From Bacteroidia bacterium (GTDB lineage Bacteria > Bacteroidota > Bacteroidia > JADZBD01), in NCBI GenBank assembly GCA_020852255.1, contig JADZBD010000018.1, forward strand, positions 1-64,000: a stretch of DNA of 64,000 nucleotides, read 5' to 3'. This document shows, one piece after another, positions 34,185-43,273 of the stretch (position 1 is the first letter of the stretch; the number at the start of each line of letters is the position of its first letter). The notes beneath the pieces are model-generated. The model saw nothing but the letters and a program-made list of their open reading frames with translations. It had not been told where the DNA came from and did no database searches. A program made the translations under genes and the position numbers.

Positions 34185-35035
34185 TGGCTGCGCGAAACAT
34201 TAAGCTTTTGATAAAAAAATGGCTCCTGCCTCCCGGGATTTCCGGGTTCCTGAGTGCGGGAGGGCATGCCGTTGTTTCGCAGGAGGATACTTCTCATATC
34301 CGGGAATTAAACAAAAAGGGAACCCTGCTTTCCGGTATCCATCAGGATGAAGATTGTTTCATTCTTGGAGCCGGACCGTCTATCAGGCAGCAGGATCTCC
34401 GAAAATTGATTGGCAAAGCGGTTATTAGCGTAAGCAATACCTATGTGCATGAGCATTTTTCTTACATTAAGCCGAGATACCATGTGCTTCCCAGCGTGTT
34501 TGCAAGCCATGGTCGTGTTTACGAGGAACATAAATTCCTTGACTGGTTAAGTGATATGGATAAAAACCTGGGTGCTGCTCAGGTGGTATTGCATTGGGGC
34601 GATAAGGAAAAAATAGAGCAAAATGCCATTTTTACCGGTAGGAAGTGCCATTGGGTGGAGTATGTGCCATGGAATGAGGATTTTTCTACTCCTATAGAAT
34701 TTGGAAGAATACCAAACATCTGGTCTGTTTCTGAATTGGCGCTCACATTGGCTGTCTATTGTGGCTTCCGAAAAATATATTTGCTGGGTTTTGATCATGA
34801 TTGGTTCAATGGACCCTTAAATTATTTCTTCGATACGCAAACGCAACATAAAGTGAAGCCAAGTACGGATCGGCTGGGCTATGCTGATGCTGAATATCAA
34901 ATGCGAAGACACGCCTATATTTTTAAAAAGTACAAATACCTGAATAGTTTTAAACAAAATATTTATAATGCGAATGCTAATCCTGATTCATATGTGGATG
35001 TTTTTCCAAAAGTAGATTTTAACAGCTTATTCTGA
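34184..35035 (+). CDS. DUF115/GT42-like protein, candidate nonulosonate transferase
   Basis: 283 residues, GTG start sharing one base with the previous stop. DCFILGAGPSIRQQDLRKL at residue about 58 and SELALTLAVYCGFRKIYLLGFDHDWF at about 185 are motifs shared by DUF115 proteins and GT42 bacterial sialyltransferases (GNGPS...; YxLGFDxxYF). Its place in a NeuB/CMP-transferase block suggests transfer of a CMP-linked nonulosonic acid, but the motif level does not separate the two families. The N-terminus has a basic stretch that may contact the membrane. DNA looks AT-rich. Confidence 0.6.
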   Translation: MAARNIKLLIKKWLLPPGISGFLSAGGHAVVSQEDTSHIRELNKKGTLLSGIHQDEDCFILGAGPSIRQQDLRKLIGKAVISVSNTYVHEHFSYIKPRYHVLPSVFASHGRVYEEHKFLDWLSDMDKNLGAAQVVLHWGDKEKIEQNAIFTGRKCHWVEYVPWNEDFSTPIEFGRIPNIWSVSELALTLAVYCGFRKIYLLGFDHDWFNGPLNYFFDTQTQHKVKPSTDRLGYADAEYQMRRHAYIFKKYKYLNSFKQNIYNANANPDSYVDVFPKVDFNSLF

Positions 35036-35037
35036 AC

Positions 35038-35865
35038 ATGAATTCAACACTGATAAAGATCACTCCTGGTTTTCTCTTAAGACTGTATAATAGACTGTCT
35101 AACTCTATTAAATTTAAAGGGAAGATGATCAGATTCGAAGCCAAATTGAGTGTTGTAAATAGTACAGTGGGGCAGAATAGTACCTTCGGTTCTAATGTTA
35201 GTTTGAATGGATCCAGGCTTGGAGAAAATACGATTCTTGAATCAAATGTGAAGGTTGAGAATTCAAGAATTGGGAATACAGCCTATATTTACCGCAATGT
35301 TCATCTTTCAAGTTCAGAGCTTTCGGAAAATTGTATTGTCTATCCGGATTCCCATGTAGCAAACGCTCGATTGGGAGCATTCTCCTATATCGGGCAGAAT
35401 TCATATATCAGTCTAACACATATTGGCAAATTTTGTTCCTTAGGGCCTAATTTGATTTCAGGTTGGGGTATTCACCCTACTAACGGAATATCCACACACC
35501 CAATGTTTTATTCTTCAAAAAAGAAGAATCGATTCACCTTTTCGGTTGAGGATAAGATCGAGGAAAGGAAAAGTATTTCTATTGGCAACGATGTTTTTAT
35601 CGGCATGAATGTGATCCTCCTAGATGGCGTGAGTATTGGGGATGGTGCTGTGATCGGTGCCGGCGCTGTTGTGTCGAAAGATATTCCTCCTTATGCCATA
35701 GCCGTGGGATGTCCAATAAGGATTGTTGGATATCGATTTTCAGAAGAGGTGATTGAAAAGCTTCTCTCCATGAAATGGTGGGATTGGGAATTTGAAAAGC
35801 TAAAGGAAGTAGAGCGCTCCTTTTTCAATGTAGACGAGTTCATTAAAAAGTATAGAAAGGTTTAA
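35038..35865 (+). CDS. Hexapeptide-repeat acetyltransferase
   Basis: 275 residues. Left-handed beta-helix repeats run through residues 35-215 (NSTVGQNSTFGSNVSL; IGNDVFIGMNVILLDGVSIGDGAVIGAGAVVSKDIPPYAIAVG). GIHPTNGISTHPMF contains the histidine of the xenobiotic/NodL-like acyltransferases. The C-terminus (LLSMKWWDWEFEKLKEV...FIKKY) is typical of Vat-like enzymes. It acetylates a sugar hydroxyl or amine. The N-terminal helix-rich 35 residues and long repeat run are somewhat longer than usual. Confidence 0.85.
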   Translation: MNSTLIKITPGFLLRLYNRLSNSIKFKGKMIRFEAKLSVVNSTVGQNSTFGSNVSLNGSRLGENTILESNVKVENSRIGNTAYIYRNVHLSSSELSENCIVYPDSHVANARLGAFSYIGQNSYISLTHIGKFCSLGPNLISGWGIHPTNGISTHPMFYSSKKKNRFTFSVEDKIEERKSISIGNDVFIGMNVILLDGVSIGDGAVIGAGAVVSKDIPPYAIAVGCPIRIVGYRFSEEVIEKLLSMKWWDWEFEKLKEVERSFFNVDEFIKKYRKV

Positions 35866-35973
35866 GAACTGGATTATTCCTAAAACAGAATAGCTTTACT
35901 GTCTGCAGACGCCTTGTCTCCCCACCTTTTACACCACGAGTCGTACTTTTTTTTAATGTAGCTAGAGATACCT

Positions 35974-36105
35974 GTGGCTCTGATTAAGAAAGATGTTCAG
36001 CCTGTTAGATTCATTCATTTGGACATTATACCATCGATACGTCGAAAAGGAAAACTGATGGAGTTTGATGTTATCTATTATAACAAGAGCCTGATCAAGC
36101 TGTGA
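35974..36105 (+). pseudogene. Remnant of a coding sequence in front of the next gene
   Basis: The only gap in the long operon (35866-36101) holds an open frame that begins after a stop at 35959-35961 and ends at 36105, overlapping the next GTG start as GTGA, the same coupling seen elsewhere. The translated 43 residues from GTG 35974 (…VRFIHLDIIPSIRRKGKLM…VIYYNKSLIKL) look like the C-terminus of an ordinary protein. No start with a domain precedes it. On the opposite strand 35868-35968 also reads as a plausible protein end (…IKKKYDSWCKRWGDK…). This suggests a deletion scar. No family was recognised. Confidence 0.4.
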
Positions 36106-36995
36106 TCACCTTCTTTACAACGGCTAAGAAATTTGAAGGGGAAACACGGAATAACCAACTAAATGCCATCCGAAGCTGGTTGATTCTTCACCCCGCTGTG
36201 GAAGTGATCCTTTTTCAATCGCCGCATGGCATTGACCCTGCAATGATAGATCCCAGAATCAAAATAGACCCATTTCCTGAATGTGTCAATAACATTCCCA
36301 GAATTGATTACATGTTTCAGTTTGTTTCAAAGCATGCAGCGAACTCCTATTGCTGCTTTATCAATTGTGATATTGTCCTTACGTCTGACTTTCTTAATGT
36401 TATTATGAACAGGCTAAGTGCATTAAAAAACGACTTTCTTGCAGTAGGGCAACGTTGGGATTTCGAAAACATTCAAGGGGAATGGCAATTTACTGAGGGG
36501 TGGCAGGATAAGTACCTCGGAAATCCGGCAATGCAATTGCATCCTCCCGCAGGTTCTGATTATTTCCTTTTTCCTAAGGGGCTGTACCCATCAGGTTCTA
36601 TACCTCCGCTGATTGTAGGTCGGCCCGGATGGGATCTCTGGATGATTTATAATGCCCGCAAGCGGAAAATCTGCACGGTGGACCTGAGTGGAGTCTTTAT
36701 GCTGTATCACCAGAATCACGACTATTCTCATAAAAATGTACATTATGAAAATAATCTGGATGAACCTGAAGCCATCCGTAATCTGAGTTTTCTTCCGGCC
36801 AGTGGAAAATATGAATTCACCCTTTTAGCCTGCGATTATGCGTTTGATGAGAAGGGGAAGATGGTGAAAAATTACGCCCGCTGGATGATGGAAAGATATT
36901 TGCGTATTTCCGCAGCACTTGGTCAGCACCGCACAATAGCCTGGATGAGGTATCGTTTTGCACAGATTTTATATAGAGTTTTCGGTCTCCGGTGA
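36102..36995 (+). CDS. Predicted GT-A glycosyltransferase-like protein
   Basis: 297 residues, GTG start. ITFFTTAKKFEGETRNNQLNAIRSWLIL starts a Rossmann-like domain; SYCCFINCDIVLTSDFLN has a DxD-like acidic motif (CDI) at about 85-95; LVGRPGWDLWMIYNARKRKI and FMLYHQNHDYSH resemble the acceptor and C-terminal metal histidine regions of GT-A enzymes. Similar proteins occur in polysaccharide loci without a characterised member known to me. It is coupled to the next glycosyltransferase by GTGA. Confidence 0.65.
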   Translation: MITFFTTAKKFEGETRNNQLNAIRSWLILHPAVEVILFQSPHGIDPAMIDPRIKIDPFPECVNNIPRIDYMFQFVSKHAANSYCCFINCDIVLTSDFLNVIMNRLSALKNDFLAVGQRWDFENIQGEWQFTEGWQDKYLGNPAMQLHPPAGSDYFLFPKGLYPSGSIPPLIVGRPGWDLWMIYNARKRKICTVDLSGVFMLYHQNHDYSHKNVHYENNLDEPEAIRNLSFLPASGKYEFTLLACDYAFDEKGKMVKNYARWMMERYLRISAALGQHRTIAWMRYRFAQILYRVFGLR

Positions 36996-37930
36996 ATTCC
37001 TCTTTGGCTCCCATCGTTCTTTTTGTCTATAACCGTCCCTGGCATACGGAGAAAACGTTGAATGCTCTGTCGCGTAATATACTGGCAGAGCAGTCTAAAT
37101 TGTTTGTTTTCTGCGACGGTCCAAAACAAGATGCCGGCAACGAAGACCTTGATAAAATCAGGGAGGTGCGTGATCTGGTGAGATCTAAAAAATGGTGTGG
37201 AGAAGTGCATATTGTTGAGAGAGACAAGAATTTGGGGTTGGCGGAGTCAGTAATCAAGGGCGTCACACTTGTAGTGAATGAGCATGGAAAAATTATTGTA
37301 CTGGAGGATGATCTTCTGACATCACCTCACTTCCTTCAGTATATGAATGAGGCCTTAAAGATGTATGCAGACAAGAAGAATGTTTTTCAGATCGCTGCGC
37401 ACCAATATAATCTTAAAAAGAGGCCCGAAAATGTAGAGGCATTCTTTGCCCCTTATTGTACATCATGGGGATGGGGCACATGGAAGAGAGCCTGGGACCA
37501 ATTCAATTATGAGTGCAAGGATTCTGATTTATTAGAAACTGACGAGTCATTACGCAATAGTTTCAATCTCGAAGGTGCATATCCCTTTGCGGAAATGATG
37601 ACAATGAGTAAAAAAACTCAAAAAGTGGATTCCTGGGCAATACGATGGTGGTGGACTGTTTTTATAAATAAAGGGATCTCTCTTTTTCCTGTTCGTTCGC
37701 TTGTTGCGAATATTGGCTTTGATAGGTCGGGCACACATTCACATCATTTGAAGAACGAGGAGGTTGAAAACATTGAAAATATTCGTGTGAGGCATTTACC
37801 TGAAGTGGTTGACCAAAATGAAGTTCTTTTTAATGAAATGAAGGGTGTTATTAGAAAAATGTTAAATAGTAATACCAAAGAGGAGACAATTTGGATGAGA
37901 ATCACAAATAAATTCAGAATAAGACACTAA
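36992..37930 (+). CDS. Glycosyltransferase, GT2/GnT-I-like
   Basis: 312 residues, GTG start. PIVLFVYNRPWHTEKTLNAL, VERDKNLGLAESVIKGV, IIVLEDDLLTSPHFLQYMNEAL (the acidic EDD motif) and YCTSWGWGTWKRAWDQF are the pattern of Bacteroidota transferases that resemble eukaryotic GnT-I. The C-terminal VRHLPEVVDQNE completes the family. The donor sugar is unknown. Confidence 0.8.
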   Translation: MNSSLAPIVLFVYNRPWHTEKTLNALSRNILAEQSKLFVFCDGPKQDAGNEDLDKIREVRDLVRSKKWCGEVHIVERDKNLGLAESVIKGVTLVVNEHGKIIVLEDDLLTSPHFLQYMNEALKMYADKKNVFQIAAHQYNLKKRPENVEAFFAPYCTSWGWGTWKRAWDQFNYECKDSDLLETDESLRNSFNLEGAYPFAEMMTMSKKTQKVDSWAIRWWWTVFINKGISLFPVRSLVANIGFDRSGTHSHHLKNEEVENIENIRVRHLPEVVDQNEVLFNEMKGVIRKMLNSNTKEETIWMRITNKFRIRH

Positions 37931-37935
37931 AAAGT

Positions 37936-38637
37936 ATGAAAAAAATCTTTCGCGCGATCACTCCGCCTGTTATTATTCAATTATTCAGAATGTTCAGGAA
38001 GTCTACGCAGGCGCCAAAAACCATACATGTTCAAAAACTCGGAGATCCTAAGCAACAAGACCTTGATCTGTATTATGATGTTACATATGCTGAGGCGCTG
38101 GAGGAGTGGGGTAAAGACAATACCTGGAATGAAATTCAAATGTTTTTGGCTTGCAGCCGCGGTAAGATTTTAGACATTGCCTGTGGGACTGGTAGAACAA
38201 TCAAGCTTCTGGAGTCAAAAAACCCACAATGTGAAATATATGGGTTTGATATATCTGACTTGCTGATTGCAAAAGCGAGAGAAAAGGGAATTCCTGACAG
38301 TCGGTTGAAAATCGCGGATGCTACTAAGATGCCATATAGTACTGATGAGTTTGATTATTCGTATTCCATCGGTTCTCTTGAGCACTTTACTGAGGAAGGT
38401 ATTGTGAAATTTATCTCTGAAAGCGCACGAGTTACAAAAGGCATGTCATTTCATATGATACCTGTATCAAAAAGCGGAAAGAATGAAGGTTGGATGAAAA
38501 CGATCCAAAGTTTTTACAATAACTCTGAAGGATGGTGGATGGAAAAGTTTGGAAACAGCTTTAGCAGGGTTTATACTATTGCCTCAAAGTGGGAAGACCC
38601 GATTTCGTTTGGCAGGTGGTTTGTCTGTATTAAATGA
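37936..38637 (+). CDS. SAM-dependent methyltransferase
   Basis: 233 residues. ILDIACGTGRTIKLLES is motif I, GFDISDLLI gives the acidic residue for ribose, and YSYSIGSLEHFTEEGIVKFISESARV is motif II/III. An N-terminal 50-residue extension has basic residues. It follows five bases after the glycosyltransferase and is coupled (ATGA) to another methyltransferase. Sequence is AT-rich compared with the core genes. Confidence 0.8.
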   Translation: MKKIFRAITPPVIIQLFRMFRKSTQAPKTIHVQKLGDPKQQDLDLYYDVTYAEALEEWGKDNTWNEIQMFLACSRGKILDIACGTGRTIKLLESKNPQCEIYGFDISDLLIAKAREKGIPDSRLKIADATKMPYSTDEFDYSYSIGSLEHFTEEGIVKFISESARVTKGMSFHMIPVSKSGKNEGWMKTIQSFYNNSEGWWMEKFGNSFSRVYTIASKWEDPISFGRWFVCIK

Positions 38638-39512
38638 CCTGGGAGGAAATTATCATATCAATTCGTAAAGACCCGGGAATGTCTGCCCTGGTTAAGGATG
38701 CGTACCTTTCTGAGGATATTACTGCTAATGCATCTTCTTTTTTTGATTCCGATGAGTTTAAAGAAACAATCCGGATTCTCCGGGAGCTGAATTTTTTGAA
38801 AACCGCCGCCAGGCTGGCAGATGTCGGGGCCGGAAATGGTATTGCCAGTTATGCCTTTGCAAAGGCCGGATTCAGGGTTTGCGCTGTAGAGCCTGATCCA
38901 AGCCACACGGTTGGGGCCAATGCGATCCGGTGGCTTAAGGAAAAGTGTAAGATGGTAAATCTGGAGGTGTTTGAGGCCGGAGGCGAAAAAATGCCTTTTG
39001 AGTCCAATAGTATGGATATCGTTTACGTACGGCAGGCAATGCATCACGCGGCTAACCTGCGGAGTTTTGTAAGCGAATGTGCCCGCGTTTTAAAACCTGG
39101 CGGCTGCCTGTTTACGTGCAGGGATCATCTGATCTATGATGATAAGGATAAGGAGTTATTTCTGAATTCTCACCCACTCCATAAATATTACGGGGGCGAG
39201 AATGCCTATACGCTCACGGAATACACAAACGCTATCGAAAGTGCCGGACTTAAGATCCAAAAGATGCTTCGCCATTTCGATTCAGTTATAAATTACGCTC
39301 CGCTAACCAGCGAGGATATCAGGAAAAAGGAGCTGGATCAGGTGGCTTTCGTGGAAACGCTATTCCGGAAGCGCTTTGCGGGAGTGTTTCAACGAGTTCC
39401 AGGCCTTCATGACTGGTATAGAAGGAGAGCCATTGGCAAACTCGGACCTGCCAATGATGAACGGTCGGTTCCCGGCCGCCTTGTTACATTTATTGCCATC
39501 AAGCCCGAATGA
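38634..39512 (+). CDS. SAM-dependent methyltransferase
   Basis: 292 residues. RLADVGAGNGIASYAFAKAGFRVCAVEPDPS is a clear SAM site, followed by MPFESNSMDIVYVRQAMHHAANLRSFVSECARVLKPGG. The C-terminal 100 residues (KYYGGENAYTLTEY; LHDWYRRRAIGKLG) may bind the substrate. Possible roles are O-methylation of a sugar or of a capping residue. It is coupled to genes on both sides by ATGA. Confidence 0.82.
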   Translation: MTWEEIIISIRKDPGMSALVKDAYLSEDITANASSFFDSDEFKETIRILRELNFLKTAARLADVGAGNGIASYAFAKAGFRVCAVEPDPSHTVGANAIRWLKEKCKMVNLEVFEAGGEKMPFESNSMDIVYVRQAMHHAANLRSFVSECARVLKPGGCLFTCRDHLIYDDKDKELFLNSHPLHKYYGGENAYTLTEYTNAIESAGLKIQKMLRHFDSVINYAPLTSEDIRKKELDQVAFVETLFRKRFAGVFQRVPGLHDWYRRRAIGKLGPANDERSVPGRLVTFIAIKPE

Positions 39513-40399
39513 CAATTCTGATTATAGGTTCACGTGGATTTATTGGCAGCGCATGCCTGAGACACTTTTCTGCTCAGCATTCTGTAATCACTGCCGACAT
39601 TGTTCCTGATAATTGTTCCACAGACCACTTTGAAATCAGCAAGGCAGCTGATTATAATAGGCTGTTCTCTGATAGGAGACCGGATTTGGTGATTAACGCA
39701 TCCGGTGCTGCAAATGTTGGTCAGTCCTTCAGTGATCCGGAGAAAGACAGGCAACTCAATGTGCTGAATGTAGATAATATTCTTAATTCTATCGCACTGT
39801 CGGGCCTCAAGTGTAAGTTCATTAATTTCTCTAGTGCGGCAGTATACGGAAATCCGGATTCCCTGCCAGTGAAAGAGAACGCCCGGTTGAATCCCTTGAG
39901 TCCTTACGGCGCCCATAAACTGGAGTCAGAAGGCCTGCTCAGAAACTATTGGACGAAACACGGCATCTCCGCCTGCAGCCTGAGAATATTCTCTGCCTAT
40001 GGCCCGGGCTTAAGAAAGCAGCTTTTCTGGGATCTTTATCACAAAGCCATGCAGAATAATGTTGTTACCCTGGCAGGAACGGGAGCAGAGTCACGGGATT
40101 TCATTTTTATTGACGACCTGGTTCATGCCATCGATCTGATCGCCACACGAGCGCCCATGAAGGGGGAAGCAATCAATGTGGCCACCGGCGAAGAGGTTAC
40201 GATCAGGGCAGCTGCCGAAATCTTTCTCCGGCAAATGGGAATGGGTCACCGCCTTGAATTTAATGGTAAAGTCAGGGAAGGAGATCCAATGAACTGGAGA
40301 GCCGATATTACTTTATTGAAAGAGTGGGGGTTCGAATCAGCAACCACGATCGAGCTCGGGTTACATAAATACCTGAAATGGGTAAAATCAAACGTGTAG
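39509..40399 (+). CDS. NAD-dependent epimerase/reductase (extended SDR)
   Basis: 296 residues. ILIIGSRGFIGSACLRHF binds NAD(P), INASGAANVGQSF and FINFSSAAVYGNPDSLPV give the serine region, and LSPYGAHKLESEGLL the YxxxK pair. LRIFSAYGPGLRKQLFWDL follows. It would epimerise, dehydrate or reduce a nucleotide sugar. The end overlaps the next gene by 22 bases. Confidence 0.85.
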   Translation: MTILIIGSRGFIGSACLRHFSAQHSVITADIVPDNCSTDHFEISKAADYNRLFSDRRPDLVINASGAANVGQSFSDPEKDRQLNVLNVDNILNSIALSGLKCKFINFSSAAVYGNPDSLPVKENARLNPLSPYGAHKLESEGLLRNYWTKHGISACSLRIFSAYGPGLRKQLFWDLYHKAMQNNVVTLAGTGAESRDFIFIDDLVHAIDLIATRAPMKGEAINVATGEEVTIRAAAEIFLRQMGMGHRLEFNGKVREGDPMNWRADITLLKEWGFESATTIELGLHKYLKWVKSNV

Positions 40400-41547
40400 C
40401 TATTTATTTCAGAGACAATCCCCGGTGGACAGGGGGAGTCTATTATCTGCAAAATCTTATAAAGGCTGTTCATACGATTCAAATTCCTGAGAACATTGAG
40501 ATCAGGGTGATTTGTTGTGAGGAAAAGGAATTGGACATGCTGCGAGAGTTGAATAACCGCCTTCCGGTTGAATTTATCCCTAAGAGTACCGTTTATCAGA
40601 CGCACAGAACATGGGAACGGGTGATCAATCGCATTTCGCGACTATTGCTCAATAGAAATAGTATCCGCAGAGATACGCTCATTAACAGGTATGCTGGTAG
40701 TTCCGATTGGGTTTATCCGGCTCCTGAACCGGAGTTTTTTAATACGATTCCGGGTAGAATTTGCTGGATCCCTGACCTTCAGCACAAAGCATTGCCCGAG
40801 TTTTTTAGTGCGGAAGAACTGAATCGCAGAGAGGAAACTATTCGTCAGTACATAGTCTCAAAGCACCCACTCGTGTTTAGTTCCATTGCAGCACGTAACG
40901 ACTTTATTACTTACTATACTCCAGGAACATTATCATTACACGTTTTGAATTTTGCCGTGTATCATCCTTCCCTTGGCCAATTGGATCCCAATAGAATAGT
41001 TGAAAAATATAATATTACTCAGCCTTTCGTATATGCCCCCAATCAGTTCTGGAAGCATAAGGACCATATTTCCGTGATTGAAGCGGTTTCGGAACTGGTG
41101 AAGGGGGGAGAGAAGGATTTGCTGGTTCTTTTTTCAGGCAATGAACATGATTATCGCTTTCCGGGGTATACCGACACACTGAAGCAAAGGGTCAAGGAGC
41201 TTGGCCTGACCGCAAACATCCGATTCTTAGGCTTTCTCCCAAGAGAAAACCAGCTCGTGCTGATGAAAAGAGCCTTGTTCATTCTTCAACCTTCATTGTT
41301 CGAAGGGTGGAGCACCGTGGTGGAAGATGCCAAAGCCCTGGATAAGCATGTCCTCGCTTCTGATCTGCCTGTTCACCGGGAACAACTGGGAAGCGCAGCC
41401 TCTTACTTTCCTGCCGGCTCTGTTCCTGGTCTCGCGGAGGCATTGCTGATATTGCTGAAAGGCAACATTCCGAAGCATGATTTTCAGTATGAACATAGTA
41501 GGAAGCGCTTTGCAACCGACTTTTTAGAAATCGTGACGAAGTTGTGA
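40378..41547 (+). CDS. Glycosyltransferase family 4
   Basis: 389 residues. RWTGGVYYLQNLIKAV begins the acceptor domain; GRICWIPDLQHKALPEFF is a feature of a subset of rhamnosyl/mannosyl-type GT4 proteins. The donor domain has VYAPNQFWKHKDHISVIEAV, LVLFSGNEHDYR, NIRFLGFLPRENQLVLMKRA and LFEGWSTVVEDAKALDKHVLASDLPVHRE (the E-x7-E pair). Coupled to the next methyltransferase by GTGA. Confidence 0.87.
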   Translation: MGKIKRVAIYFRDNPRWTGGVYYLQNLIKAVHTIQIPENIEIRVICCEEKELDMLRELNNRLPVEFIPKSTVYQTHRTWERVINRISRLLLNRNSIRRDTLINRYAGSSDWVYPAPEPEFFNTIPGRICWIPDLQHKALPEFFSAEELNRREETIRQYIVSKHPLVFSSIAARNDFITYYTPGTLSLHVLNFAVYHPSLGQLDPNRIVEKYNITQPFVYAPNQFWKHKDHISVIEAVSELVKGGEKDLLVLFSGNEHDYRFPGYTDTLKQRVKELGLTANIRFLGFLPRENQLVLMKRALFILQPSLFEGWSTVVEDAKALDKHVLASDLPVHREQLGSAASYFPAGSVPGLAEALLILLKGNIPKHDFQYEHSRKRFATDFLEIVTKL

Positions 41548-42308
41548 GTTTAAGGAGATCCCTTAAGGATTTAGCCTTTGCATTAGGGTGGAAGAATGTG
41601 GAATGCAACATTTGTAATCACAGAGATTTTCATATGCAGAGCGACAGCTGGCACGAACATACCGTCTGCCTGAAATGCCGGTCCCAGGTGAGGCATCGTT
41701 TGTTTAAGCAGATGCTGGATGTCCATCCCCGCTTCAACGCGAAAACACTGCTAGAAGACAAAACCGTGCTTCACTTCGCACCCGATGAAATGCTTCGCCC
41801 TTTTCTGAAAACTGCATCTGGCACCTATACCACTGCGGATTTGCTGGCTGAAGGATACAGTTACAGCGGTATTGACCGGATTCTGGATATTACTTCCATG
41901 CAAAGTGAGGTGAGCCAGGAAACCTATGATGCACTTATAGCCATGGATGTCCTCGAACATGTTCCCGATGATCGGGCCGCTCTGAGGGAAATACACCGGG
42001 TGCTGAAAAAAGGCGGACATTGTGTGTTGACCGTACCCCAGGATGACCATGCGGAAAATACAGACGAAGATGCTTCGGTCACAGATTCTGAAGCCAGAAG
42101 ACTGAGGTTCGGACAATCGGATCATGTCAGAATCTACGGAAAGGATATTGTGAAGCGGATGGAAGAAGCAGGCTTTCAGGTTCATTGGGTGGATGAAAAA
42201 GATTTCCCGGCCGATGAGCAACAGCTCTTTGTCCTTTTTCCACCCAAATTATCTGGAGTGCCCCATGCAACCAACTTCCGGAAGATATATATAGGGATAA
42301 AGAAATGA
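41544..42308 (+). CDS. SAM methyltransferase with N-terminal zinc ribbon
   Basis: 254 residues, GTG start. N-terminal CNIC and CLKC form a zinc ribbon (residues 16-19 and 39-42). The core then has VLHFAPDEMLRPFLK (motif I reduced), TADLLAEGYS, YDALIAMDVLEHVPDDRAALREIHRVLKKGG. The glycine loop is atypical (HFAPDE instead of GxGxG), as in a group of Bacteroidota glycan methyltransferases. Coupled to the following GT2 gene by ATGA. Confidence 0.78.
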   Translation: MSLRRSLKDLAFALGWKNVECNICNHRDFHMQSDSWHEHTVCLKCRSQVRHRLFKQMLDVHPRFNAKTLLEDKTVLHFAPDEMLRPFLKTASGTYTTADLLAEGYSYSGIDRILDITSMQSEVSQETYDALIAMDVLEHVPDDRAALREIHRVLKKGGHCVLTVPQDDHAENTDEDASVTDSEARRLRFGQSDHVRIYGKDIVKRMEEAGFQVHWVDEKDFPADEQQLFVLFPPKLSGVPHATNFRKIYIGIKK

Positions 42309-43273
42309 ATTCGCTTCCGCTGATCTCCATTGTCACTCCCAGCTTCAATCAGGCACCCTATCTTGAACAGACAATACGTTCGGTTCTGGATCAGAATTAT
42401 CCCCGCCTGGAGTATATTATCGTGGACGGAGGAAGTACGGATGGATCCGTGGACATTATCAGGAAGTACGCAAGTCAGTTGAAATGGTGGGTATCTGAGA
42501 AGGATAACGGGCAGTCGGACGCTATTAATAAGGGAATGAAACACGCCACTGGAGATATTGTGAACTGGATTAATAGTGATGATTATCTGGAGCCGAATTC
42601 ACTCTCTATGCTTGCTGAGGCATGGCAGAAGAATCGGAACGCGAATGTGTTTGTCTTCAGGCAAAGGGTTGTTAGGGGAGATACCCCATCGAATGGTGAC
42701 CCTGTTGGAAGTACCACGGTGGAGATTTCACTGGAGGAGATGCTGGCGCGGGCCCATATTGATCAACCCGCTACATGGTTCAAAGGAGATGTAATGAGAG
42801 AACTTTTTCCGCTGAATCAGGCATATCAATATGTCATGGATGCCGAGTTGTGGTGCAGATACCTTTTCTCTCATGGTAAAGAGCGAATCGTTAGCGTTTC
42901 TTCGGTTATCGTCAATTTCAGGCTACATGACAAAAGCAAAACTACCGGAGCGCAATCCGGATTTTTTAGTGAAAAGAAGCGCCTCTCGCTGGAAGTGCTG
43001 GCTCATTGTACGGGCGAGTCGGAACTCGCTGCGAAGATTGCGGAAGTGATGCGGAAGGCAGGAAAGATTGATGGATATTCCATGAAGCATTGGTTGCAAG
43101 GCCCAAAACTGAACAGCAAGAAGCTTACAGAACTGCTTCTGAAAAAACTGGTTTATGATGTTTTTGAATCCGGGCAAAAATCATTGGGACGTGAAATATT
43201 AACAACGAAACTTCGCAGACTGACACTGATTGATCCACGTTACTTTTATCTCATAGCTAAATCATTTTTTTAG
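42305..43273 (+). CDS. Glycosyltransferase family 2
   Basis: 322 residues. ISIVTPSFNQAPYLEQTIRSVLDQNYP, IIVDGGSTDGSVDI, KDNGQSDAINKGMKHATGDIVNWINSDDY: the last SDD supplies the metal-binding acidic residues. The pattern is typical of a non-processive GT2 that adds one sugar to a surface glycan. The next gene begins at the last base of its stop. Confidence 0.88.
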   Translation: MNSLPLISIVTPSFNQAPYLEQTIRSVLDQNYPRLEYIIVDGGSTDGSVDIIRKYASQLKWWVSEKDNGQSDAINKGMKHATGDIVNWINSDDYLEPNSLSMLAEAWQKNRNANVFVFRQRVVRGDTPSNGDPVGSTTVEISLEEMLARAHIDQPATWFKGDVMRELFPLNQAYQYVMDAELWCRYLFSHGKERIVSVSSVIVNFRLHDKSKTTGAQSGFFSEKKRLSLEVLAHCTGESELAAKIAEVMRKAGKIDGYSMKHWLQGPKLNSKKLTELLLKKLVYDVFESGQKSLGREILTTKLRRLTLIDPRYFYLIAKSFF

